Part shown: piece by piece, positions 8,055-16,852 of the stretch
Position numbering within the stretch: the first letter of the stretch is position 1
How the letters are laid out: each line of letters opens with the position of its first letter
Assembly (NCBI GenBank): GCA_945874535.1
Contig: CAMCGZ010000001.1
Coordinates: 154,471-218,470 of the forward strand
Origin: Bdellovibrio sp. ZAP7
GTDB lineage: Bacteria; Bdellovibrionota; UBA1018; CAIMNF01
Direction of reading: 5' to 3'
Length of the DNA stretch: 64,000 nt
Made by a program: the position numbers and the translations under genes
Notes under the pieces: model-generated
The model's database searches: none
The model's input: only the letters and a program-made list of their open reading frames with translations
Told to the model about the DNA's origin: nothing

Positions 8055-9415
8055 CGATGTTGAACTGGCTGCCGGAACTCGCCCTTCTGGGGATGTTGTT
8101 TGTCACCCTTGTTTTGATCAACTTCAGGGTGTTGACAGTTCGTTCGATCGCGCCTGTGGCAGCAATCGCCTCTTCGGTGGTGCTGGTCTACTTTTCCTTG
8201 CGAACCGATCTCGCCTATTTCGAATCTCCGCTCCAAGTCCTCCATTCTGACTCACTGTCGTATTTCGGAAGATTGCTTTCGCTGGTGATGCTCTCGGTGT
8301 TTTCGATGGGGTTTTACTTCCACGGTTCACTCAGCGTGAGAGACAAGCAACTCACCACCCTGTTCACCCTGTTTCTTTCGGCCTTTGTTTCGCTTCTCCT
8401 CCAGGCGAATCATTTGGTGTTGTTTCTCGGGTCCGCGGTCGGAATCTACTTCTGTTCTACCAGTCTGATTCTTGTGGAGTCCGGCAAAGATCAAGCATGG
8501 GTGCGCCTCATCCGTCAAAGGAGCATGATCCTGGGTAGCTGGATTGCGGTGTTATCTCTCTTGATCGTCCTTTCGAGTTTCTTGTCGGGCTCGTTATTTC
8601 TGGGTGACTGGATCAACGGATTGGATTCTTATTCGGGTTCCGAGGTCGGGATCTGGCTCCCCGCCATTCTGATTCTCCTCGGCTCGGTGATCTTGCTCGA
8701 GGCGATCCCCCATCCCGGCAGGGCCCCGGTGGGTGTCGGGGTTCTCTATTTCGGTATGCATCTGATCGTTCAGGTGTTCTGGCTCAGGGTCGGGGTTCCT
8801 TTCTTCAGTAAGTCTTCTTTTCTGGCCAAACAACAGGCACAACTCCTGATTGCCCTGATGTTCGGGGCCTTCACGCTCCGGTACGCCTATCAGGCAGTAC
8901 GGGCGAGAGAACACCATCGGTGGTTCAGTGCGGCACTCCCGGTCCTGCTTGGACTCGGCTTCTTTTTGTGTCTCCTACCGGCCGATAAGATCTTGCCCGC
9001 ATTTTTCGCCATCTCCCTTTCACTCCTTCTGACCATCGCACTCTCGTCTCACGCTTTCCTCGACGAGAACTACCGTAAGAAAGGCGTCGTCACCGGAGCT
9101 TTGATTGCGCTGATGGGCGTTCCCCCCCTGGTTCTGGGAGACCAGATTTATCGACTCATCCACGACATCGTCACTGGAGGAAATGGGTTGGCAGGCATCC
9201 TGATGATCGTTTCCTGGTTCGCCCTGGTTCTTGCGGTCATCCGAATGATGGGTAAGGTACTCTTGGCAAGAAACGGCGCGAAAGAACTTCGCAAGATCCA
9301 GCCCGGAGAGGCGTTCTTCATCGGGCTTTATCTTCTCTGTGTCATCGGTTTGACACTCTTGCGCCCGAGCCTGTTCTCCCTATTAAAAGAGCATCCTCTC
9401 CTGAATTTGTGGTAA
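8051..9415 (+). CDS. NuoN-like antiporter-family protein lacking the pump glutamate and lysine
   Basis: A 454-residue protein with about twelve or more spans. It aligns with the NuoN at 20987: the region LFLGSAVGIYFCS matches LFIALEVMSLPAY, and LVESGKDQAWVRLIRQRSM matches the GFRRNDSRSNEAAIKYF segment. The span-5 glutamate that is essential for pumping in complex I (Glu134 of the NuoN here) is replaced by Ala129, and the FLFKVAAAPFHFW lysine motif is absent. The start is the GTG at 8051 that overlaps the previous stop; ATG 8057 is an alternative. It is the last gene of the cluster, 38 bases before nuoA. A structural, non-translocating membrane subunit is the best reading. Confidence 0.7.
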   Translation: MTMLNWLPELALLGMLFVTLVLINFRVLTVRSIAPVAAIASSVVLVYFSLRTDLAYFESPLQVLHSDSLSYFGRLLSLVMLSVFSMGFYFHGSLSVRDKQLTTLFTLFLSAFVSLLLQANHLVLFLGSAVGIYFCSTSLILVESGKDQAWVRLIRQRSMILGSWIAVLSLLIVLSSFLSGSLFLGDWINGLDSYSGSEVGIWLPAILILLGSVILLEAIPHPGRAPVGVGVLYFGMHLIVQVFWLRVGVPFFSKSSFLAKQQAQLLIALMFGAFTLRYAYQAVRAREHHRWFSAALPVLLGLGFFLCLLPADKILPAFFAISLSLLLTIALSSHAFLDENYRKKGVVTGALIALMGVPPLVLGDQIYRLIHDIVTGGNGLAGILMIVSWFALVLAVIRMMGKVLLARNGAKELRKIQPGEAFFIGLYLLCVIGLTLLRPSLFSLLKEHPLLNLW

Positions 9416-9453
9416 GGTTCTAAAAAAGAAATTCACAAGGAAAGGGCAAGTGT

Positions 9454-9816
9454 ATGGAATACCTTCCTGTACTGGTCATGATGGCCGCAGGGGTGTGCAT
9501 CGGCGGAGCCGTCCTCCTCATCACAACCTGGCTTGGGCCGAAGTTGCCCAACAAAACAAAAGATTCACCGATCGAGTGCGGTGTCGGTGACTCCGGACCG
9601 GCAAAAAAACATCGTGTCTCTGTGCGATTCTATCTCGTGGCCATCCTCTTTCTTCTGTTCGACATCGAAACGGTGTTCTTCTATCCGTGGGCGGTCGTTT
9701 ACAAACGCTTTTTGACCACGGGTGAATTCATTCTCATTGAAATGATGGTTTTTGTTTTCATACTTCTCGTCGGATACATCTACGTGATCCGTCGTGGTGC
9801 ATTGGAGTGGGAGTAA
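9454..9816 (+). CDS. nuoA: NADH-quinone oxidoreductase subunit A
   Basis: NuoA is a three-span membrane subunit of complex I next to the quinone cavity. This 120-residue protein has the family signature loop SPIECGVGDSG followed by VSVRFYLVAILFLLFDIETVF, whose acidic residues are conserved in NuoA/ND3. It has normal length and a good ribosome binding site (AAGGAAAGGG) 7 bases before the ATG. It opens the complete nuoA-N set, and nuoB follows after three bases. Because only 38 bases separate it from the complex I-like cluster, both may share one transcript. Confidence 0.96.
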   Translation: MEYLPVLVMMAAGVCIGGAVLLITTWLGPKLPNKTKDSPIECGVGDSGPAKKHRVSVRFYLVAILFLLFDIETVFFYPWAVVYKRFLTTGEFILIEMMVFVFILLVGYIYVIRRGALEWE

Positions 9817-9819
9817 ATC

Positions 9820-10320
9820 ATGAGCAAGGACGGGTCTTCCGATTTTTTCACGACCAAACTGGATGACATGGTCAACTGGGCCAGGAAACACTCTCTGTTC
9901 CCTCTTCCGTTCGGAACCAGTTGTTGCGGGATTGAGCTGATGTCGACCCTGGCCTCGGGTTACGACATGGCCCGCTTCGGAGCCGAGGTGGTCCGGTTTT
10001 CTCCAAGGCAGAGCGATCTCCTCATTGTCGCCGGTATCGTCAATCTCAAGATGGCGCCGGTTCTCCGGAATATCTATGACCAGATGGCCGACCCGAAGTG
10101 GGTGATTTCGATGGGTGCTTGTGCCTCATCCGGCGGGATCTTCAATGTCTACAGCGTGACTCAGGGAATCGACACCGTTCTTCCGGTGGACGTGTATGTT
10201 CCGGGTTGTCCTCCTGCCCCGGAGGGGCTTCTGAACGCACTATTGCGACTCAAAGAGATGATCGCAGCGGGTGAAACCCACTCCCAGCGACGGGAGCGGG
10301 CCCTGAGAGGAGAAGTGTGA
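9820..10320 (+). CDS. nuoB: NADH-quinone oxidoreductase subunit B
   Basis: NuoB carries cluster N2, the last electron carrier before quinone in complex I. The four ligands are visible: adjacent cysteines in [10 protein letters not shown], one in [10 protein letters not shown] and one in PGCPPAPE. Length (166 residues) is normal. Its stop overlaps the nuoC start. Compared with the shorter NuoB-like protein at 3077 it retains the N-terminal helix and the arginine-rich tail. Confidence 0.97.
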   Translation: MSKDGSSDFFTTKLDDMVNWARKHSLFPLPFGTSCCGIELMSTLASGYDMARFGAEVVRFSPRQSDLLIVAGIVNLKMAPVLRNIYDQMADPKWVISMGACASSGGIFNVYSVTQGIDTVLPVDVYVPGCPPAPEGLLNALLRLKEMIAAGETHSQRRERALRGEV

Positions 10321-10880
10321 TGGACATCAACACGCCTGTAAAAACCATCTACGGCGGACATTACGACAAGTATCTCCCGGAGTGGACGATGGTGGTCGAG
10401 GCCCTGCAATCCGAGTTCGGTGATTTCATCGAAGAAATCTTGATGCCTAGAATTGCGGCGACGGATGTTCCCATCATCCAGATCAGGAAGTCCGGAATGA
10501 TGGCGGTGCTCTCCCGTCTCAAAGAGGGTCTGGGCTTCTCTTTCCTGACAGACTACACGGCAACGGACGAAGAATCGGAGCCGAGGTTCCGACTCGTTCT
10601 TCAGCTGATGAATCCCACCACCAAGGCCCGAATGAGGGTGAAGATCAGACTCTCCGAGCAGGAGACCTCACCCACGCTGATCCCCCTTTGGGAGGGGGCG
10701 AATTGGGCTGAGCGCGAAATTTACGACATGTTCGGGATCCGTTTCGAGGGTCACCCCGACCTCCGGAGAATTCTGATGGACATGCGCTGGGAGGGGCACC
10801 CTCTCCGTAAAGATTACCCTCTCAGGGGCTATCAGGTATTCCTGACCCCGGAGCCCCTTGATCCGGAGTTGCTGAAATGA
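10320..10880 (+). CDS. nuoC: NADH-quinone oxidoreductase subunit C
   Basis: NuoC is a peripheral-arm subunit that braces NuoD. The protein has 186 residues and carries the family signature region EREIYDMFGIRFEGHPDLRR, followed by GHPLRKDYPLRGY. It is separate from nuoD here, not fused as in enterobacteria. The ATG at 10320 is preferred because GAGAGGAGAAG lies 7 bases upstream; a GTG at 10317 is also in frame. The end overlaps nuoD by four bases. Confidence 0.96.
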   Translation: MDINTPVKTIYGGHYDKYLPEWTMVVEALQSEFGDFIEEILMPRIAATDVPIIQIRKSGMMAVLSRLKEGLGFSFLTDYTATDEESEPRFRLVLQLMNPTTKARMRVKIRLSEQETSPTLIPLWEGANWAEREIYDMFGIRFEGHPDLRRILMDMRWEGHPLRKDYPLRGYQVFLTPEPLDPELLK

Positions 10881-12157
10881 GTGATTCAAATCCGAAAAAT
10901 TTCAAGACCGATCTCCCCCTTGACGTCGCCCGTTGGGGCATTCCGTCGACCTACGATGTCTCGGTGAAACGTGACACTGACGATATTTTCGAGGACTCGA
11001 AAGTTCTCGTGAACATCGGACCGACTCACCCGGCGATGCACGGAGCATTCCGTTGCATGGCTCGGTTGAACGGCGAAATCATCGAAAAATCATACTGCGA
11101 GTTCGGATATACCCATCGTGCGAAGGAAAAGCTCGGCGAAAACCGGACCTATCACCAGTTCGTCGTTTATACCGATCGTCTGAACTACTGTTCCGCCCTG
11201 ATCAACAACGTCACTTATGCCATGGCGGTGGAGCGACTGATGGGGATCGAAGTGCCGGAACGCGCGGTTTGGATCCGGATGATGTGTGCCGAGCTGGCCC
11301 GGGTGATCGACCACCTCATTTGTGTCGGTATCAACGCGGTCGATCTCGGAGCATTCTCCTTTTTCCTTTACGGTTATCATCAACGCGAGAAAGCCTACAC
11401 GCTGATCGAGAAGCTGTGCGGAGCCCGCTTGACCACCTCTTACACCCGGATCGGAGGCCTCATGGCCGATGCTCCGGAGGGTTGGGAGAAAGAGGTCAAG
11501 GAATGGGTGAAAGAAACCCGCGCTGTTGTCGATGAAATGGACCGGCTCCTCACCGAGAACCGGATCTGGCTCAAGCGGACCAAGGGTGTTGCGATCATGA
11601 ATCGCGAAGACTGCCTCAAGTACAGCTTCACGGGCCCGAACGCCCGTGCAGCAGGGGTCGACATCGACCTCCGTCGCGATCAGCCTTGCATGTTTTATGA
11701 TCAGGTCGATTTCGACGTTCCAGTCGCGCAAACCGGTGACGTGTTCGACCGCTATTACGTCCGCCTCGAGGAGGTGCGCCAGTCCCTGAACATCCTCACC
11801 CAGTGTGCGGATCGTATCAAGCGAGGACCGATCTGGGCTGACGACAAGAGAACCCGCATTCCCGAGAAGGACCAGGTTTACAACACGATGGAGGGTCTCA
11901 TCCATCACTTCAAATTCTTCATGAACGGATTCAACGTTCCGGCAGGAGAGGCGTATACGTCCTTTGAGGCCGCCAATGGAGAACTTGGATTCTACATTGT
12001 CAGCAAAGGCGGCCCTGCTGCGCACCGGATGCGGATTCGCGGGCCTTCCTTCTGGCACTATCAGGGGCTCGACCCCATGATTCGCGGCGAATACATTGCG
12101 GATCTGGTGGCGGCTCTCGGAAGCATCAATGTCATTGCAGGGGAGCTCGATCGCTGA
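10877..12157 (+). CDS. nuoD: NADH-quinone oxidoreductase subunit D
   Basis: NuoD forms the quinone-reduction site with NuoB and NuoH. This 426-residue protein shows the diagnostic GPTHPAMHGAFR, with both histidines, then YTHRAKEKLGE and the tyrosine segment DRLNYCSALINN. The C-terminus keeps RIRGPSFWHYQGLDPMIRG and ends in GELDR, as usual. This intact set of quinone-site residues is what the NuoD-like protein at 3451 has lost. It overlaps nuoC by four bases and nuoE by one. Confidence 0.97.
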   Translation: MSDSNPKNFKTDLPLDVARWGIPSTYDVSVKRDTDDIFEDSKVLVNIGPTHPAMHGAFRCMARLNGEIIEKSYCEFGYTHRAKEKLGENRTYHQFVVYTDRLNYCSALINNVTYAMAVERLMGIEVPERAVWIRMMCAELARVIDHLICVGINAVDLGAFSFFLYGYHQREKAYTLIEKLCGARLTTSYTRIGGLMADAPEGWEKEVKEWVKETRAVVDEMDRLLTENRIWLKRTKGVAIMNREDCLKYSFTGPNARAAGVDIDLRRDQPCMFYDQVDFDVPVAQTGDVFDRYYVRLEEVRQSLNILTQCADRIKRGPIWADDKRTRIPEKDQVYNTMEGLIHHFKFFMNGFNVPAGEAYTSFEAANGELGFYIVSKGGPAAHRMRIRGPSFWHYQGLDPMIRGEYIADLVAALGSINVIAGELDR

Positions 12158-12639
12158 TGGAAAAGCAGCTTTCTCAAAAGTTTTATGAAGCCATGAAGGA
12201 CCTCGAGCCGAGGTATCCCAACAAAAAGGCGCTGATTCTGCCGGCCTTGCATCAGGCTCAGGCGGAGTGCGGCTGGCTTCCGCCGGAAGTTCTTGCCGAA
12301 GTGGCGGCTTACATCGGTGTCCATGAGGCGCAAATTCGCGAGGTTGCCAGCTTTTACACCATGTACAACCTGAAACCGGTGGGAAAAAACCATCTCCGGA
12401 TCTGTACCAATGTGGCCTGTTGCCTGAGGGGTGCGGACGAGCTGATGAGTTATGCCGAGCGCAAGCTCGGTATTGCCTGCGGTGAGACGACCCCGGACGG
12501 GATGTTCACTCTTTCGGAAGAGGAGTGTCTGGGGGCTTGCACCACCGCCCCCGTGATGATGGCGAACGACGACTACGTCGAGAACCTGGACATCAACGGC
12601 CTGAATGATTGGATTGAGAGGGCTAAAAATGAGCGCTGA
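12157..12639 (+). CDS. nuoE: NADH-quinone oxidoreductase subunit E
   Basis: NuoE belongs to the NADH-oxidising tip of complex I and holds the [2Fe-2S] cluster N1a. In this 160-residue protein the four ligands appear as CTNVAC, with Cys-x4-Cys spacing, and EECLGAC farther on. Length is normal. The ATG overlaps the nuoD stop (TGATG), and the end overlaps nuoF by 11 bases. Confidence 0.96.
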   Translation: MEKQLSQKFYEAMKDLEPRYPNKKALILPALHQAQAECGWLPPEVLAEVAAYIGVHEAQIREVASFYTMYNLKPVGKNHLRICTNVACCLRGADELMSYAERKLGIACGETTPDGMFTLSEEECLGACTTAPVMMANDDYVENLDINGLNDWIERAKNER

Positions 12640-13909
12640 GCAAAACACACTGTTCATCCAGCACTTCTGGAAAGACTCGAACCGGACTCTCGAATACTAC
12701 CTGAAAAACATGAACGGATACGAGGCGGCGAAAAAGGTATTCGCCGGAATGACTCCGGACCAGGTGATCGATGAGGTCAAAAAGGCGAACATTCGTGGAC
12801 GCGGAGGCGCCGGATTTCCAATGGGGATGAAGTGGAGCTTCATTCCTAAAAATTCCGATAAACCCAAATATCTGGTTTGCAACGCCGATGAATCCGAGCC
12901 GGGCACCTGCAAGGACCGCCAGATCATGCGCTATACACCGCACGTCCTGATCGAGGGGTTGCTCATCGGGTCTTTCGCCATCGGATGTCATCATGCGTAC
13001 GTATACATCCGGGGCGAGTATGTCAGGGAAGCCGAGTTGCTGAAGGCGGCGATCGACGAAGCGCGCGCGGCCGGCTATCTCGGAAAGAACATCTTCGGAT
13101 CCGGCTACGATCTGGAAATCACGGTCCACCGTGGCGCCGGTGCATACATTTGCGGAGAGGAAACGGGCCTTCTGAACTCTTTGGAGGGTAAACGGGGAGA
13201 GCCCCGCGTGAAGCCCCCTTTTCCGGCTGTATCGGGTGCATTCTCCTGCCCGACCGCGGTGAATAATGTCGAATCGATCGCCAATGTCCCTCACATCATC
13301 CGGATGGGTGGCGAGGCATTCGCCGGCCTGGGCAAGATCGACAAGTCGGGAGGAACCCGGCTCATTTCACTTTCCGGCCACGTACAAAAGCCCGGTGTCT
13401 ACGAAATGCAGGCGGGCTCCATGACTCTGCGCCAAATCATCGATCAATTCGGAGGCGGATTATTGAATGGCCGTCGCCTCAAGGCCGTTATTCCCGGGGG
13501 ATCCTCCTCTCCGGTCCTGACTGCGGATGAGATCGACGTGGTTTACGATGTCGAACCGCTCATGAAAATCGGAACCATGATGGGATCTGCCGCAATCATG
13601 GTGATCAACGAGGATACGGACATGGTGAAGCTCCTCCTCAGGATCACAAAGTTCTATGCCCATGAATCCTGCGGACAGTGCACCCCTTGTCGCGAAGGTT
13701 GTCACTGGATGGAGTCCATCCTCCACAAGATTCTTCATGGCGAGGCGAGACCCGCGGACATCGATCTTCTGGTCGATGTGGCAGGGAATATCGGTGGAAA
13801 GACCTTGTGTGCTCTAGGAGATGCAGCCGCGATGCCTGTCCAGAGTTTCCTGAAAAAGTTCCGGCCTGAATTCGAGGCCTATGTAAAGGGGCTAAAGCGT
13901 CATGCCTAA
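12629..13909 (+). CDS. nuoF: NADH-quinone oxidoreductase subunit F
   Basis: NuoF binds NADH, FMN and a [4Fe-4S] cluster (N3) and is the electron entry point of complex I. The 426-residue protein shows the glycine-rich nucleotide segment RGRGGAGFPMGMKW, the FMN-associated GAGAYICGEETGLLNSLEG, and the cluster ligands in ESCGQCTPCREG with a fourth cysteine in TLCALGD. The ATG at 12629 is chosen over an in-frame codon at 12605 because it gives the normal N-terminus and is preceded by GAGAGG. It overlaps nuoG by eight bases. Confidence 0.97.
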   Translation: MSAEQNTLFIQHFWKDSNRTLEYYLKNMNGYEAAKKVFAGMTPDQVIDEVKKANIRGRGGAGFPMGMKWSFIPKNSDKPKYLVCNADESEPGTCKDRQIMRYTPHVLIEGLLIGSFAIGCHHAYVYIRGEYVREAELLKAAIDEARAAGYLGKNIFGSGYDLEITVHRGAGAYICGEETGLLNSLEGKRGEPRVKPPFPAVSGAFSCPTAVNNVESIANVPHIIRMGGEAFAGLGKIDKSGGTRLISLSGHVQKPGVYEMQAGSMTLRQIIDQFGGGLLNGRRLKAVIPGGSSSPVLTADEIDVVYDVEPLMKIGTMMGSAAIMVINEDTDMVKLLLRITKFYAHESCGQCTPCREGCHWMESILHKILHGEARPADIDLLVDVAGNIGGKTLCALGDAAAMPVQSFLKKFRPEFEAYVKGLKRHA

Positions 13910-15320
13910 GTGTTTCGTTGATGGAAAGGAAGTGGAGTTCGCACTGGGCGAGAATCTCGTCAAGGTGGCCAAGCGTGCCGGGGTCGAGATTCCCGTATTC
14001 TGTTATCACCCGGGATTGTCCGTCGTCGCCCAGTGCCGCATGTGCTACGTCGAAGTCGAAAAAATGCCCAAGCTCCAGACAGCTTGTTCAACCATGGCTG
14101 CAGAGGGCATGGTGGTGAAAACCCAGAGTGAAGCCGTAAAAAAGGGAAGACAGGGAACGATGGAGTTCCTGCTCTTGAATCACCCGCTCGACTGCCCCAT
14201 TTGCGACAAGGCCGGTGAGTGCGATCTCCAGGACAATTCTTTCGGGCATGGTAGTGCGAATATGCGGCACAGCGAGGAACGCAGAACCTACGTCGATGTC
14301 GACATGGGTTCCGTGATCCAGAAGAACATGAATCGCTGCATTCACTGCACCCGCTGCATTCGCTTCGGCGACGAAATTGCCGGAATCCATGAAATGGTGG
14401 CCATCAAGCGCGGAAACAACATCGATATCACCACGATCGACGGAAAGCAGTTGAAGACCGAATACGCCGGGAACTACTCCGACATCTGTCCTACCGGGTC
14501 CCTGACCTTGAAGGACTTCCGGTTCAAAAAACGCGCATGGATGCTGAAAAAGACTGCAACCGTGTGCGAGGGTTGCTCCAAGGGCTGCAACATGGAGATT
14601 CAGCACGAAGGAAACGTGGTTTATCGCTGTGTCCCCCGCGAGAACCTCGAGATCAACAAGTACTGGATGTGTGATGAAGGCCGGTTCAATTACCGTTATA
14701 CCCAGGATGAGACGAGAGTGGTCGATCCGACTCTGCGTGGTGCCGAGGGTGCAAAACAGGCCTCCTGGCAGGATGTGGTGGCCTCGATAGAAGTTAAAAT
14801 CCGGAACGGAGATGTCCTGTTTCTGGTCGGAACCGATCTCACCAACGAGGAACTGTCCGCCATCCGTGAGGCGGCATCCGCCTTGCGATCGGGTATCAAG
14901 ATCCGCACTTTCGGGAACGCGGATGTCACGAAATCCTCGGAAGACGGACCCGCAGACAACATCCTGAAGATGAAAAGCAAAACGGGGAATCTTCTCGGGG
15001 CGGAGAAGCTCGGTCTCGAGCCCCTCACTGGAGAGGCCAAGGCCGAGACGGTTGTTGTTTTCCGCGGCGGCCGGGCCGTGTTGCCTAAAATCGATTCGAA
15101 GTGGACTGCCGGGATCGGTGTTTTCAACCGTGAGGAGTCAGCAGGGTTCGACGGAGTGCTCCCTGGTTTGGCCTTCACCGAGAAAGAGGGAACCCTGGTC
15201 AACCATGCAGGGTTCGAACAACGCCTGGCCAGGGCGGTGCGCCCCAGGGGGGGCTGCAAGCCTGTTTCAGAGATCCTGATGTTGCTCTTGAACACCAAGT
15301 CAAAGGCAGGGCAAGCATGA
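13902..15320 (+). CDS. nuoG: NADH-quinone oxidoreductase subunit G, short form
   Basis: NuoG carries several iron-sulphur clusters of the peripheral arm. Visible ligand sets are the [2Fe-2S] N1b cysteines (FCYHPGLSVVAQCRMC), the His/Cys N4-type site CPICDKAGEC, the N5 site CIHCTRC with CPTGS, and an extra set CEGCSKGC followed 27 residues later by Cys, which matches cluster N7. At 472 residues it is much shorter than the common 680-900, because the molybdopterin-like domain is reduced to about 230 residues. There is no sign of a frameshift and nuoH follows with a four-base overlap, so the short form is probably native. Confidence 0.93.
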   Translation: MPKCFVDGKEVEFALGENLVKVAKRAGVEIPVFCYHPGLSVVAQCRMCYVEVEKMPKLQTACSTMAAEGMVVKTQSEAVKKGRQGTMEFLLLNHPLDCPICDKAGECDLQDNSFGHGSANMRHSEERRTYVDVDMGSVIQKNMNRCIHCTRCIRFGDEIAGIHEMVAIKRGNNIDITTIDGKQLKTEYAGNYSDICPTGSLTLKDFRFKKRAWMLKKTATVCEGCSKGCNMEIQHEGNVVYRCVPRENLEINKYWMCDEGRFNYRYTQDETRVVDPTLRGAEGAKQASWQDVVASIEVKIRNGDVLFLVGTDLTNEELSAIREAASALRSGIKIRTFGNADVTKSSEDGPADNILKMKSKTGNLLGAEKLGLEPLTGEAKAETVVVFRGGRAVLPKIDSKWTAGIGVFNREESAGFDGVLPGLAFTEKEGTLVNHAGFEQRLARAVRPRGGCKPVSEILMLLLNTKSKAGQA

Positions 15321-16408
15321 GCTCCATAGAAACCACACTGATGTTCGTGAAGATCGCCATCGTTCTGATGGGTCTTCTCCTGACTGTGCCGATCATGCTT
15401 TTTGTCGAGAGGCGGGGATCGGCACTCATGCAGAATCGTCTCGGCCCGAACCGTATGGGTCCATTCGGTTTGTTCCAGGCCGCATGCGACGTGGTGAAGT
15501 TCATCTTCAAGGAAGATCGGGCTCCCGGGCACGTGAATCGCTTTTACTACACGATCGCTCCCTGGATCGCAGTGATCCCGGCTTTCATGACCTTCGCAGT
15601 AATTCCCTTTGCCGGGTCTCTGCAAATGGATGGGTTCGAGGCAAAATTCCTCATCGCCAATCTCGATGTCGGTGTCCTGTACTGTTTCAGTATCGCCTCA
15701 CTCGGAGTCTACGGGATCATCATGGCGGGTTGGGCCTCCAATAACAAGTATTCGCTCCTTGGGAGTCTCAGGAGTTCGGCTCAAATGATCAGTTATGAGC
15801 TCACTTTGGGACTATCCATTGTTGGCCTCATGATGGTGTTCCAATCGGTCAATTTAGGAGAGATTGCCGCAGCCCAAGGAGAAACGCTGATTCAACTCGG
15901 GCCGATTGCGGTTCCCAAGTGGGGGGTGTTCATTCAGCCTCTCGGCTTCGTGCTTTTCCTGGTATCCATGTTCGCAGAAACAAACAGGCTTCCGTTCGAC
16001 CTTCCCGAGGGAGAGTCTGAGCTGATCGCCGGATACCATCTAGAATACGGATCGATGCGTTTCGCCCTGTTCATGATGGCGGAATTCGTCAACATGGCGG
16101 TCGCTTCCGGACTCATCACCACACTCTTTTTCGGTGGTTGGCAGCTTCTTCCCGGCATGGGATTCCTTGCGACCCAAGTCGAGCAGCTCGGAATCCTGCC
16201 GGCTGGTGGCTGGGTTCAGGTTCTGTTCCAGGGGCTTTCCTTCGTCATGAAGGTGGCATTCTTCATGTGGTTCTTCGTATGGGTTCGCTGGACGCTTCCG
16301 CGGTTTCGCTTCGACCAGCTCATGAACCTGGGGTGGAAGGTCCTGTTTCCGTTGGGTCTGGTGAATGTTCTCGTCACAGGCCTGCTCATCTACAAGGGAG
16401 TGCTCTGA
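15317..16408 (+). CDS. nuoH: NADH-quinone oxidoreductase subunit H
   Basis: NuoH is the membrane subunit that joins the peripheral arm to the pumping arm and forms the quinone channel. The 363-residue protein has about eight spans, the N-terminal signature QNRLGPNRMGPFGLFQAACD and the acidic loop AETNRLPFDLPEGESELIAG. Length is normal. It overlaps nuoG by four bases and nuoI follows without a gap. It is the reference against which the divergent NuoH-like protein at 4455 was judged. Confidence 0.97.
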   Translation: MSSIETTLMFVKIAIVLMGLLLTVPIMLFVERRGSALMQNRLGPNRMGPFGLFQAACDVVKFIFKEDRAPGHVNRFYYTIAPWIAVIPAFMTFAVIPFAGSLQMDGFEAKFLIANLDVGVLYCFSIASLGVYGIIMAGWASNNKYSLLGSLRSSAQMISYELTLGLSIVGLMMVFQSVNLGEIAAAQGETLIQLGPIAVPKWGVFIQPLGFVLFLVSMFAETNRLPFDLPEGESELIAGYHLEYGSMRFALFMMAEFVNMAVASGLITTLFFGGWQLLPGMGFLATQVEQLGILPAGGWVQVLFQGLSFVMKVAFFMWFFVWVRWTLPRFRFDQLMNLGWKVLFPLGLVNVLVTGLLIYKGVL

Positions 16409-16852
16409 ATGTTGGCGCAAAGAAAACCCAGTTTATTGAACCGTCTGTACCTGATCGAGGTGGTACGAGGCCTGGCCATTACCATGAAAAACTTCTTGTT
16501 CCACAAGAAGGTGACCTTGCAATTTCCGGAACAGCGCAGGGATTATTCAGGCCGCTACCGTGGTCAGCACTATATCAAATCCGTGAACGGGGTTGAGAAC
16601 TGCACTGCTTGCATGCTCTGTCCCACCGTTTGTCCGGCTGAATGCATCCACATTGTTGCAGGCGAGCGCGAGGACAAGGAAAAGTATCCGATAAAGTTCG
16701 AGATCGACTCACTCCGGTGTTGCTTCTGCGGGATGTGCGAAGAGGCGTGTCCGAAGGATGCCATCAAACTTTCAAATATCTACGAAATGAGCCAGAAGAA
16801 CCGGACGGTCTACGAGAAGGATTTCCTACTCGAACAGAGAGGGAATAAGTGA
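16409..16852 (+). CDS. nuoI: NADH-quinone oxidoreductase subunit I
   Basis: NuoI carries clusters N6a and N6b. Two complete [4Fe-4S] motifs are present, CTACMLCPTVCP and CCFCGMCEEACP, in a protein of 147 residues. The N-terminus has the amphipathic helix that lies on the membrane. It starts directly after the nuoH stop and overlaps nuoJ by one base. Confidence 0.96.
   Translation: MLAQRKPSLLNRLYLIEVVRGLAITMKNFLFHKKVTLQFPEQRRDYSGRYRGQHYIKSVNGVENCTACMLCPTVCPAECIHIVAGEREDKEKYPIKFEIDSLRCCFCGMCEEACPKDAIKLSNIYEMSQKNRTVYEKDFLLEQRGNK

Noticed and set aside
11090-12058. Minus-strand open frame of 322 residues
   Set aside because: It is antisense to nuoD and has no recognisable motif; such long shadows are expected with this codon use.
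13902-15320. Frameshifted nuoG
   Set aside because: The short length first suggested a frameshift, but the stop overlaps the nuoH start in the usual ATGA manner and nuoH itself is complete.
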